Counted from the stretch's first letter, positions 1 to 5,691 are shown. The stretch: DNA of 10,520 nt from Actinomycetes bacterium (GCA_023416315.1 JAEZIA010000017.1:1-10520); one strand, 5' to 3'. Notes: generated by a model not told the origin, from the letters alone. Made by a program: numbers and translations.

Positions 1-210
1 GCCACCCGCGAGATCGCGGCCAGAACCTTCGAACCGGTCCCGATGCTGCTGGTGGCCGCGACCTGGTATCTGGTGATCACCAGCGTGCTGATGGTGGGGC
101 AGTTCTATCTGGAGAGGTACTTCTCGCGTGGGATGTCCCGGAAGTTGACCACTAAGCAGCTCGAGGCGTTGGCCAAGGCGCAGACCACCACCGAGGCGGG
201 GCACGTATGA
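1..210 (+). CDS. Polar amino acid ABC transporter permease, C-terminal part (5' end outside window)
   Basis: Only the last 69 residues are visible, in frame 1 from the first base to a TGA at 208-210. They contain a hydrophobic helix (around visible residues 14-37, PMLLVAATWYLVITSVLMVG) followed by a short cytoplasmic tail rich in Lys, Thr and Ala. The pattern TREIAARTFEPVPMLL then a final helix and FYLERYFSRG is typical of the C-terminus of HisM/GlnP-type membrane subunits of polar amino acid importers. The subunit would form the membrane channel of an ABC importer. The stop overlaps the start of the ATPase gene as ATGA, so the two are translationally coupled and belong to one operon. The substrate cannot be told from this fragment; a solute-binding gene would be expected upstream of the window. 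Confidence 0.85.
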   Translation, partial: ATREIAARTFEPVPMLLVAATWYLVITSVLMVGQFYLERYFSRGMSRKLTTKQLEALAKAQTTTEAGHV

Positions 211-974
211 CGGGCGAACCCATGGTCCGCGCCGAGCGGGTGTGCAAGGACTTCGGCGCGCTGTCGGTGTTGAAGGGTGTCACGCTGTCGGTCGATCCCG
301 GAAAGGTGCTGGTGCTGGTCGGCCCGTCGGGATCGGGTAAATCGACGTTCCTGCGGTGCATCAACCATCTGGAAAACATCAGTGCCGGAAGGCTTTACGT
401 CGACGGCGAGCTGGTCGGCTATCGCGAGCGCGGTGGCAAACTACACGAGATGTCGCCGCGCGACGCCGCCAAGCAGCGCCGCGACATCGGGATGGTGTTC
501 CAGCACTTCAACCTGTTCCCGCACCGCACGGCATTGGCCAACATCATCGAGTCGCCGGTGCACGTCAAGCGGACCAAGAAGGCCGCCGCCATCGAGCGGG
601 CGCGCGAGCTGCTCGGCCAGGTCGGCTTGTCGGACAAGGCCGATGCCTATCCCGCGCAGCTCTCCGGTGGACAACAGCAGCGGGTGGCGATCGCCCGCGC
701 GCTGGCCATGGATCCCAAGCTGATGCTGTTCGACGAGCCCACCTCGGCGCTGGACCCCGAGCTGGTCGGCGAGGTGCTGGGCGTGATGAAAAAGCTGGCC
801 AGCCAAGGCATGACGATGATCGTGGTGACCCATGAGATGGGCTTCGCCCGCGAGGTCGCCGACGAGTTGGTGTTCATGGACGGCGGGGTGATCGTCGAGA
901 GCGGACCGCCGCGGGAGGTCCTGAGCAATCCGCAGCACGACCGCACCAAGGCCTTCCTCTCGAAAGTCATGTAG
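207..974 (+). CDS. Polar amino acid ABC transporter ATP-binding protein (GlnQ/HisP type)
   Basis: This 255-residue protein has the normal length for the family and would power the permease encoded just upstream. All nucleotide-binding motifs are visible: Walker A GPSGSGKST (39-47, K45), Q-loop Q99 in MVFQHFNLFPH, signature LSGGQ (152-156), Walker B LMLFDEP (172-178, catalytic E177), the D-loop SALD, and the switch histidine H209 in VVTHEM. The phrases FQHFNLFPH and VVTHEMGFAREVADE are characteristic of polar amino acid ATPases. I chose the ATG at 207 because it overlaps the permease stop (ATGA) and follows a GAGGCGGGG purine stretch; a second in-frame ATG at 222 is possible. An insertion around residues 73-88 (RERGGKLHEMSPRDAA) is common in this family's glutamate/ectoine-like members. 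The substrate is unknown. The gene ends 17 bp before the stop of the convergent gene. Confidence 0.95.
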   Translation: MTGEPMVRAERVCKDFGALSVLKGVTLSVDPGKVLVLVGPSGSGKSTFLRCINHLENISAGRLYVDGELVGYRERGGKLHEMSPRDAAKQRRDIGMVFQHFNLFPHRTALANIIESPVHVKRTKKAAAIERARELLGQVGLSDKADAYPAQLSGGQQQRVAIARALAMDPKLMLFDEPTSALDPELVGEVLGVMKKLASQGMTMIVVTHEMGFAREVADELVFMDGGVIVESGPPREVLSNPQHDRTKAFLSKVM

Positions 975-991
975 CGGGTCACCGGCACTGC

Positions 992-1813
992 TTATCTCCG
1001 GTTGGAGTGTGCGGCTTTCTGTGCGTGACGCTGGGATGGGAGCCCCTTGGGGCGTCCGCTGTGGCCGGTCGCACTGCGGTGGGGTTTGTCGACGGTGGGG
1101 CCTTTGTGAGCAGCAGCCGGCTTCAGGGCTCGGCGCAGACTGTGGCCGGTGGCTTTCGTTGTCGGCGCCGGACGTGATGACGTGATCTCGTCGGTGCGGA
1201 CGTTTGTGGCCTGCCGCGCGGCAAGCGGGAATGGGGGGAGCGGTGGGAGCGGTGGCAAGAAAAAGTTCCACTCGTCGATACCCAACTGCACCAGGGCATT
1301 CCAGCTGTCCCGAGCTACGTTGCCCAGGCCTTGGAGGAACGGCAGCGGACCGAACAGCCAGTCGGCGACGTTGAAGGTGATGCTTCGGGCGATGCGTTCA
1401 CCGAAGTTGTAGAAGATCATGATCTGGCCCGAGAGCCAGCCCACGTACGGCACCCAGCCCACGGCGTAGGTGGCCAGCTCGAAGCCGTAGCGAACCCACG
1501 GTTCGACCGCGTTGTAGATGTTCTTGATGGCCGTGTTGGCGCTCGTCGTTCCCGGAATCGGGGTGACCGGTGGTGGCGTCGGCGGCGCCTGGCCAAGGCT
1601 GGGAATGACGATCCCATGCCCGATCAGGTCGAACAACGATGGGCCGTCGTATGGGTCGAACGGCGTGGTCGGCAGCGCCGCGGCGGTCAAAGTGACGGCG
1701 TGTGTTGTTACGGGCGGGGGAGGCGGTGGTGCCGACGATGGTGCCCAGGCAACGGCTGTTGCCGCGGTAATCGCGATTGCTCGGGTCGCGCACGTGGCCC
1801 ATGAAATTGTCAT
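992..1813 (-). CDS. Exported proline-rich mycobacterial protein of unknown function with basic tail
   Basis: This reads as a 273-residue protein that I do not recognise beyond a resemblance to uncharacterised mycobacterial exported proteins. Residues 1-28 look like a signal peptide or anchor (Ala/Thr-rich hydrophobic core, no charge except R11). Three proline-rich stretches (29-34, 77-87, 187-196) border a hydrophobic, aromatic-rich middle (97-185) that could form two or three amphipathic or membrane helices, for example WVRYGFELATYAVGWVPYVG. The last 75 residues are Arg/Lys/His/Ser/Pro-rich and probably disordered. There are no catalytic motifs. I chose the ATG at 1813 because AAGGGG sits 8 nt upstream; GTG codons at 1816 and 1822 are also in frame. 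A promoter candidate lies upstream. It is monocistronic, convergent with the ATPase gene and divergent from dps2. The hydrophobic core could instead be compared with PE/PPE-associated modules, but I see no PE or PPE motif. Confidence 0.7.
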   Translation of the reverse strand: MTISWATCATRAIAITAATAVAWAPSSAPPPPPPVTTHAVTLTAAALPTTPFDPYDGPSLFDLIGHGIVIPSLGQAPPTPPPVTPIPGTTSANTAIKNIYNAVEPWVRYGFELATYAVGWVPYVGWLSGQIMIFYNFGERIARSITFNVADWLFGPLPFLQGLGNVARDSWNALVQLGIDEWNFFLPPLPPLPPFPLAARQATNVRTDEITSSRPAPTTKATGHSLRRALKPAAAHKGPTVDKPHRSATGHSGRPKGLPSQRHAQKAAHSNRR

Positions 1814-1843
1814 CACGCCCACCCCTTGTCCTGCTAAAAGGCA

Positions 1844-1872
1844 ACGTTACGCGGGAAGGGCCGTGGTGGAAA
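1844..1872 (-). promoter_or_regulatory. Candidate promoter of the proline-rich exported protein gene
   Basis: Read on the minus strand, TTTCCA (1872-1867) and TAACGT (1849-1844) are separated by 17 nt. The second box fits the mycobacterial SigA-type TANNNT -10. Transcription would start near 1837, leaving about 24 nt of leader that carries AGGACAAGGGG before the ATG at 1813. Box match and spacing are the only support. Confidence 0.4.
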
Positions 1873-1980
1873 GAGTTTGCGGGCATGGCCCATGCACCGC
1901 CGGGTTTGCGCCGCCAGACGTGACGAAACCAACACCGAATTCCGGGCAGCAAATGCCGGTCACGCCGTGTTGAAAATGGC

Positions 1981-2478
1981 ATGAGTACCGCGACAGGACA
2001 ACGACGAAATGCCGCTGAAGTAACCGGATTCCACGCCTCGCCCGAGTTGGCCGCCAGCTTGCAGCGGGTGCTGGTCGATCTCATCGAACTGCACTTGCAG
2101 GGCAAGCAGGCGCACTGGAACGTGGTGGGAACCAACTTCCGCGACCTGCACCTCCAGCTCGACGAACTCGTCGACTTCGCCCGCGAATCCAGCGACACCA
2201 TCGCCGAGCGGATGCGCGCGCTCGACGCCGTGCCCGACGGCCGCTCCGACACCGTCGCGGCAACCACGAGCGTCCCGCAGATCCCCGGCTATGAGGTCAG
2301 CACCACCGAGGTGGTCGAGCTGATCGTCACGGCGGCCTACGCCGTGGTTGGCACGCTGCGCGAGGTTCACGACGCCGTGGACGCCGAGGACCCGACCACA
2401 GCGGACCTGCTGCACCAAATGATCGACGGGCTGGAGAAGCTGGCCTGGCTGATCAAGGCCGAAAACGGCAAGGTCTAG
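1981..2478 (+). CDS. dps2: Dps-family DNA-binding ferritin-like protein (Dps2-like)
   Basis: This 165-residue protein of normal Dps length would assemble into a dodecamer that oxidises Fe(II) with peroxide, stores the iron, and shields DNA under stress. The complete inter-subunit ferroxidase site is present with family spacing: H45 (in KQAHWNVVG), H57, D61, D72 and E76. The block LQLDELVDFARESSDTIAERMRALDAVPDGR is a Dps hallmark. The sequence agrees with my memory of M. smegmatis Dps2 (GFHA near the N-terminus, ENxKV at the C-terminus), and that gene also neighbours a cyclase. The N-terminal tail is short with R8 and R9; the C-terminal tail is also short, so DNA binding by tails would be modest. 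The start at 1981 lacks a clear Shine-Dalgarno sequence, and no better in-frame start is seen. The gene converges on cya; their stop codons overlap by 4 bp. Confidence 0.95.
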   Translation: MSTATGQRRNAAEVTGFHASPELAASLQRVLVDLIELHLQGKQAHWNVVGTNFRDLHLQLDELVDFARESSDTIAERMRALDAVPDGRSDTVAATTSVPQIPGYEVSTTEVVELIVTAAYAVVGTLREVHDAVDAEDPTTADLLHQMIDGLEKLAWLIKAENGKV

Positions 2479-3818
2479 CTCAACGGACTTTCGACCCGCC
2501 CAGACTCTTCCTGGGCGGGTCGATCGCTGTCTGGGGCGGATTCTGCCCGGCGCCCGACCAGGTACCAGGTGTGCATGACGCCTTTGCCCTTGACCTCGAC
2601 GTCGCCCCGTTCTTCCAGCACGAAGCGGTCCCGCAGCCGCAGATAGACGTCGTGCGGGAGCTGGATGTGGCCTTCGAGGTCGGTGGTCTCCATCCGGGCG
2701 GCGACGTTGACCGCATCGCCCCAGACGTCATAGAAGAACCGGCGGGCCCCCACCACGCCGGCGACCACCGGGCCCGCGGCCATGCCCATTCGCAGTGGTA
2801 CCGGCCGGCCGTTCGGGTCGCGCAGGTCGCGCACGGCCTTGGCCATGTCCAGAGCCAGGTTCGCCAGCGCCTCGACGTGATCGTCACGGGGCTCGGGCAC
2901 GCCGCTGACGACCATGTACGAGTCGCCGGTGGTCTTGATCTTCTCCAGCCCGTGTTTATCGACCAGCCGGTCGAAGGTGGTGTAGAGCCGGTCGAGGAAG
3001 CGCACCAACTCGGCGGGCGGTATCTGGCTGGCCCGCTCGGTGAAGCCGGCGATATCGGCGAACAGGATCGAGGCGTCGTCGTAGCGGTCGGCGATGACTC
3101 CACGGGCCGGATCCTTGAGCCGGGTGGCGATCGGGCCGGGCAGGATGTTGGCCAGCAGCGCCTCGGAGCGCAGGTACTCGAACTCCATCGCCGATTCGGC
3201 ACGGGAGATCTCGCGCATGGCGTACCAGACCGTCGCGAAGATCATCACGCAGGTGGTGACGGTGGTGATGACGAAGCCGGCATTGACCAACCAGCGGGGC
3301 TGGATGCCGGTGTCGCCGGGCACCAGGAACTGCGAGGCGATGGTCAGCGCCGCGCCGATCGCGGCGACGGTACTGGCCAGCACGACGTGCTCGACACCGA
3401 GGACCAGCACGGCCAGCGACGCCGATACGAGGTAGTAGAACTGGATGCCGGAGTCCGTGCCGACCTGCCAGCCGACGATCGTCACCGACAAGAACGCGAA
3501 GCTGACGAAGACGAGCGCGGCGATGATGTCGCCGAACCGGTGCAACAGCGGAATGGCGACGAAGATCGCGGCCGTGGCGAGGTTGATCAGGCCGATGGCG
3601 ACCAGGTGCTCGCCGGTCAGGAACTGCAGCAGGCCGATTACGGCGGTGACGACGGCGGCGATCGCGGCGGCGATGTTGAGCACTCTCTGCCTGCGCGTGA
3701 TCGACTCGGCCCAGTGCAGATTCCGCGCCGGGGTGCGGCGCTGCATGCGCTCACAGTCCGCGCGCTGGACCGGACCGTCCGACGGCACCGAACCAGCGCA
3801 TTTCCGCAGGGTGCCCAC
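2475..3818 (-). CDS. cya: Membrane-anchored class III adenylate cyclase (Rv1625c/Cya orthologue)
   Basis: This 447-residue enzyme makes cAMP from ATP at the cytoplasmic membrane. Its order is a charged N-terminus (1-44), about six membrane helices (roughly 46-67, 72-92, 98-116, 125-142, 145-165, 179-200), a linker with LLANILPGPIATRLK (221-235), and one class III catalytic domain (about 245-425). Key residues are visible: metal-binding D255 (LFADIAGFTERAS) and D299, substrate-specifying K295 and D364 (FYDVWGDAVNVAARM), and transition-state N371 and R375. A single half-domain implies homodimerisation. The sequence tracks M. tuberculosis Rv1625c (443 aa) along its whole length as I recall it, including the N-terminal RKC and DC motifs, which supports the GTG start at 3818; a TAG stop immediately precedes it in frame. 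The last ~20 residues contain the dps2 terminator hairpin. The C-terminal tail after 425 is acidic and variable. Confidence 0.95.
   Translation of the reverse strand: MGTLRKCAGSVPSDGPVQRADCERMQRRTPARNLHWAESITRRQRVLNIAAAIAAVVTAVIGLLQFLTGEHLVAIGLINLATAAIFVAIPLLHRFGDIIAALVFVSFAFLSVTIVGWQVGTDSGIQFYYLVSASLAVLVLGVEHVVLASTVAAIGAALTIASQFLVPGDTGIQPRWLVNAGFVITTVTTCVMIFATVWYAMREISRAESAMEFEYLRSEALLANILPGPIATRLKDPARGVIADRYDDASILFADIAGFTERASQIPPAELVRFLDRLYTTFDRLVDKHGLEKIKTTGDSYMVVSGVPEPRDDHVEALANLALDMAKAVRDLRDPNGRPVPLRMGMAAGPVVAGVVGARRFFYDVWGDAVNVAARMETTDLEGHIQLPHDVYLRLRDRFVLEERGDVEVKGKGVMHTWYLVGRRAESAPDSDRPAQEESGRVESPLS
2491..2523 (+). terminator. Strong hairpin, likely terminator of dps2, inside the 3' end of cya
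   Basis: A perfect 13-bp stem, TCGACCCGCCCAG (2491-2503) with CTGGGCGGGTCGA (2511-2523), closes a 7-nt loop ACTCTTC. It starts 12 nt after the dps2 stop. The following bases (TCGCTGTCT) are only weakly T-rich, as is usual for mycobacterial terminators. On the minus strand the same bases are cya codons near the C-terminus, so a cya transcript would also fold here before its stop codon. Confidence 0.7.
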
Positions 3819-3824
3819 CTAGGC

Positions 3825-3830
3825 AGCCTA
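3825..3830 (-). promoter_or_regulatory. Leaderless -10 box of cya
   Basis: On the minus strand TAGGCT (3830-3825) is followed by exactly 6 nt (GCCTAG) and the GTG start at 3818. A TANNNT box 6-7 nt before an RTG start is the known arrangement of mycobacterial leaderless genes. There is no Shine-Dalgarno sequence and no convincing -35 box. Confidence 0.5.
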
Positions 3831-3874
3831 TCGGTTGGCCGCCTGCTCGGACGGAAATCTCGGCCGCGCGGCGC

Positions 3875-3880
3875 TAGCCT
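3875..3880 (+). promoter_or_regulatory. Leaderless -10 box of the C-N hydrolase gene
   Basis: TAGCCT (3875-3880), then 6 nt (GCAGGA), then the GTG start at 3887. The AGGA directly abutting the GTG is too close to act as a Shine-Dalgarno sequence, so transcription starting at the G of the GTG is the better reading. It mirrors the cya promoter 45 bp away on the other strand. Confidence 0.5.
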
Positions 3881-3886
3881 GCAGGA

Positions 3887-4684
3887 GTGACCCGTATTGC
3901 CTGCGCGCAGCTTGAGCCGACCTTCGGGGCGTTGGACGCCAACTTCGAGCTGTCGGCCGGGGCTGTCGCCGACGCCGTCGCCCAGGGCGCCGAGATCGTC
4001 GTGCTGCCCGAGCTGGCCACGTCCGGCTACATGTTCGCTGACGCCGACGAGGCCCGCTCGGTGGCGTTGCGCCCCACTGACCCGGCGTTCGAGGCGTGGC
4101 GGGCAGCCGCCGGCGACGCGATCGTGATCGGCGGTTTCTGCGAGCTCGGCGACGACGGACTGTTGTACAACAGCGCGCTGGCGGTGGACCGCGACGGGCC
4201 GATCGCCACCTATCGCAAGACCCATCTATGGGATCGGGAAAAGCTGATCTTCACGCGGGGCGCCGAGTTGCCGTCGATCCTGAAGACCCGCTACGGCGCG
4301 ATCGCGGTGATGGTCTGCTATGACCTCGAGTTCGGCGAGGTGACCAGGAGGGTGGCCGTCGACGGTGTGGAATTGATTGTGGCACCGGTGAATTGGCCGC
4401 TCTTCCCACGTCCCGAGGGCGAGCGGCCCGGCGAGGTCATCACCGCGATGTCCACCGCACGGCTGAACCGAGTGGTGGTCGCGGTGTGCGACCGTGCCGG
4501 CGTCGAGCGCGGGCAGCCGTGGACCGAGGGCAGTGTGATCGTCGATCCGGACGGCTGGGTGGTCGCCGAGGCCGGCGCCGGGCCGGGACTGGCGATCGCC
4601 GACGTCGACCTGACCGCGACGCACGACAAGACGCTGACGGAATACGTCGACCTGCTCTCCGACCGGCGCCTCGACCTGTACTGA
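3887..4684 (+). CDS. Carbon-nitrogen hydrolase (nitrilase superfamily)
   Basis: This 265-residue cytoplasmic enzyme would hydrolyse a nitrile, amide or carbamoyl compound through a thioester intermediate. The nitrilase-superfamily triad is complete: E42 in VVLPELATSGY, K111 in YRKTHLW, and nucleophile C144 in VMVCYDLEFGE. A second conserved glutamate is likely E118 (DREKLIF). The protein spans the full single-domain fold (usual 260-300 residues) with no fused domain, so it is not NAD synthetase or apolipoprotein N-acyltransferase. The motif CYDLEFGE with a following R suggests an amidase or carbamoylase-type member rather than a true nitrilase, but the substrate cannot be read from the sequence. 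The GTG at 3887 is preferred because it stands 6 nt after a TANNNT box and the protein starts with the family's typical TRIACAQ strand. It diverges from cya. Confidence 0.9.
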   Translation: MTRIACAQLEPTFGALDANFELSAGAVADAVAQGAEIVVLPELATSGYMFADADEARSVALRPTDPAFEAWRAAAGDAIVIGGFCELGDDGLLYNSALAVDRDGPIATYRKTHLWDREKLIFTRGAELPSILKTRYGAIAVMVCYDLEFGEVTRRVAVDGVELIVAPVNWPLFPRPEGERPGEVITAMSTARLNRVVVAVCDRAGVERGQPWTEGSVIVDPDGWVVAEAGAGPGLAIADVDLTATHDKTLTEYVDLLSDRRLDLY

Positions 4685-4712
4685 AGTGCGGCGCAAAAGT
4701 TTGCTTAGGCGC

Positions 4713-4718
4713 TATGCT
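4713..4718 (+). promoter_or_regulatory. Weak candidate -10 box for the small lipoprotein gene
   Basis: TATGCT fits TANNNT and lies 77 nt before the ATG at 4795. It follows a short inverted repeat, GCAAA-AG-TTTGC (4693-4704), which might be an operator. No good -35 box is placed 16-18 nt upstream, so this is tentative. Confidence 0.25.
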
Positions 4719-4794
4719 TGCTCCGCTGGACCTCACAGCAGTCGTCCAGTAGCCTGGTCTTTCGCCACTTCGGCGCACACAGATAGGAAAAGCC

Positions 4795-5055
4795 ATGAGT
4801 TCTGGTCGTCTGACTCGTCAGATTGCACTCTTTGCTGGCGGTGTCGCGATCGTCGGCATGGGCGCGTTGACCGCCTGCAGCTCGAACGAGAAGGAAGCTC
4901 CCTCGACCACCACGACGACGACGACCACCGTGGCGCCGTCGCCCACCGAGAAGGCGGTATCGCCCGGTGGCCCCAACTCGTTCACGCCGACGGTCAACCC
5001 GGCGCCGCCGGGACCGGTCTGCAAGCAGGTCATCGGCAACGAGTGCATTCGCTGA
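4795..5055 (+). CDS. Small Thr/Pro-rich lipoprotein of unknown function
   Basis: This 86-residue protein has a type II signal peptide: R5 and R9, a hydrophobic core ALFAGGVAIVGMGAL, and a lipobox LTAC ending at C28, the predicted lipidated residue. The mature part is only about 58 residues. It starts with charged SSNEKEAP, has a run of eight threonines (38-45) and a Pro/Thr/Ser-rich linker to about residue 72, and ends CKQVIGNECIR with two cysteines (76 and 84) that could form a disulfide loop. Mycobacterial Thr/Pro linkers of this kind are known O-mannosylation substrates; whether this one is modified is inference. AGGAAA lies 4 nt before the ATG. A terminator follows, so it is probably its own unit. 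I do not recognise a family, and no partner is evident. Confidence 0.75.
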   Translation: MSSGRLTRQIALFAGGVAIVGMGALTACSSNEKEAPSTTTTTTTTVAPSPTEKAVSPGGPNSFTPTVNPAPPGPVCKQVIGNECIR

Positions 5056-5059
5056 TCGA

Positions 5060-5084
5060 ACCCGGCCGTTAGGCCGGGTCTTTC
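5060..5084 (+). terminator. Intrinsic-type terminator after the lipoprotein gene
   Basis: ACCCGGCC (5060-5067) pairs perfectly with GGCCGGGT (5072-5079) around a 4-nt loop GTTA, followed by CTTTC. It begins 5 nt after the lipoprotein stop codon. It is short but GC-rich, with a modest T-tract. Confidence 0.7.
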
Positions 5085-5116
5085 AGAATTGTCGCTCTCA
5101 GCGAATTGAGTAGGGC

Positions 5117-5145
5117 CTGACCCTCTGCTGATTCGGCGATACCAT
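5117..5145 (+). promoter_or_regulatory. Candidate promoter of the secreted four-Cys protein gene
   Basis: CTGACC (5117-5122), a 17-nt spacer, then TACCAT (5140-5145). Both boxes are close to the mycobacterial SigA-type consensus. Transcription would start near 5152, giving a leader of about 40 nt that carries the GGGGGAG Shine-Dalgarno sequence at 5180-5186. Confidence 0.45.
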
Positions 5146-5192
5146 CGCTCTCAGCAGGTGCCAGGGGGGCGCCTTCACTGGGGGAGCACAGC

Positions 5193-5573
5193 ATGAAAAT
5201 CGTCTATGCGCTGTCGGTCGGTGTATTGGTCGCCGCCGCACTGGGATCGGCCGGGGTCGCCTCGGCCGATCCGTTGACTGGGTCGTACACCGCGACCGTG
5301 ACCGGAACCATCGGCGATTACCTCGGCGCCCCGGTAATTACGTGGGTGTTCACGCCCTGTGGTCCGGATTGCGTCGTCGTCGATGCGCAGAACGCTCGGT
5401 TGCACCCCACACCCGGCGGCGGCTGGGCCGGAACCTACAACGTGCACGCCGTGGACAACGGTGAGGTCGTGGTGTGCTCGCGGGCCATTCCGGCGGGCCT
5501 CGCCACTGCGTCGGATATCTGTCCGCAGCCGTTGGGGATGATCGTGAACTACCAACTCACCAAGAACGGCTGA
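5193..5573 (+). CDS. Small secreted protein with four cysteines, unknown function
   Basis: This 126-residue protein has a clear Sec signal peptide: K2, a hydrophobic core ALSVGVLVAAALGSAG, and a likely cleavage site VASA|DP after residue 25. The mature protein is about 100 residues, beta-rich by appearance (SYTATVTGTIGDYLGAP, VITWVFTP), with four cysteines at 56, 60, 95 and 110 that could form two disulfides, one of them possibly the CGPDC pair. Such small disulfide-bonded secreted proteins are common in mycobacteria and mostly uncharacterised; this one I cannot place in a named family. The start is well supported by GGGGGAG 6 nt before the ATG. It appears monocistronic, lying between the lipoprotein's terminator and the 3' end of a tRNA gene on the other strand, 18 bp from its stop codon. 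No enzyme motif is visible. Confidence 0.8.
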   Translation: MKIVYALSVGVLVAAALGSAGVASADPLTGSYTATVTGTIGDYLGAPVITWVFTPCGPDCVVVDAQNARLHPTPGGGWAGTYNVHAVDNGEVVVCSRAIPAGLATASDICPQPLGMIVNYQLTKNG

Positions 5574-5591
5574 TCGGTCGCTGCGCTTTTC

Positions 5592-5668
5592 TGGTGCCCT
5601 CGGTGAGATTCGAACTCACACTGCACGGGTTTTGAATCCGTTTCCTCTGCCAGTTGGGATACGAGGGC
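5592..5668 (-). tRNA. tRNA-Leu (anticodon CAA), CCA encoded, short variable region
   Basis: Read on the minus strand the gene folds as a complete cloverleaf of 74 nt plus encoded CCA. Its acceptor stem is GCCCTCG (5668-5662) with CGAGGGC (5602-5596), the discriminator is A, and the D-arm TCC/GGA includes GG in its loop. The anticodon arm is ACGGA-TTCAAAA-CCCGT with anticodon CAA at 5634-5632. The T-arm is a perfect GTGAG-TTCGAAT-CTCAC. The anticodon CAA reads the leucine codon UUG. Two features are odd: the variable region is only 5 nt (GCAGT) although bacterial tRNA-Leu normally carries a long variable arm, and the pair closing the anticodon loop is A-C. The identity rests on the anticodon only. 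Confidence 0.9.
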
Positions 5669-5691
5669 GCGCCCTGCTGGGGCGGTGTTCC

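Noticed and set aside
981..1002. ACCGG/CCGGT inverted repeat between the convergent ATPase and proline-rich genes
   Set aside because: Only 5 bp with a 12-nt loop and no T-tract; too weak to call a terminator.
1398..2267. 289-codon minus-strand frame spanning the dps2 5' half and the intergenic gap
   Set aside because: It overlaps both dps2 and the proline-rich gene in other frames and shows no recognisable protein; dps2 has a complete ferroxidase site on the plus strand.
2571..3890. Long 439-codon open frame on the plus strand opposite cya
   Set aside because: It is a GC-driven mirror of the cya reading frame, with low-complexity D/G/R/Q/H-rich translation and no start signal, while the minus strand encodes a fully conserved cyclase.
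4714..4752. 12-codon frame MLAPLDLTAVVQ before the lipoprotein, as a possible leucine leader peptide
   Set aside because: Its ATG overlaps the candidate -10 box, it has no ribosome site, and the downstream gene is not an amino acid gene.
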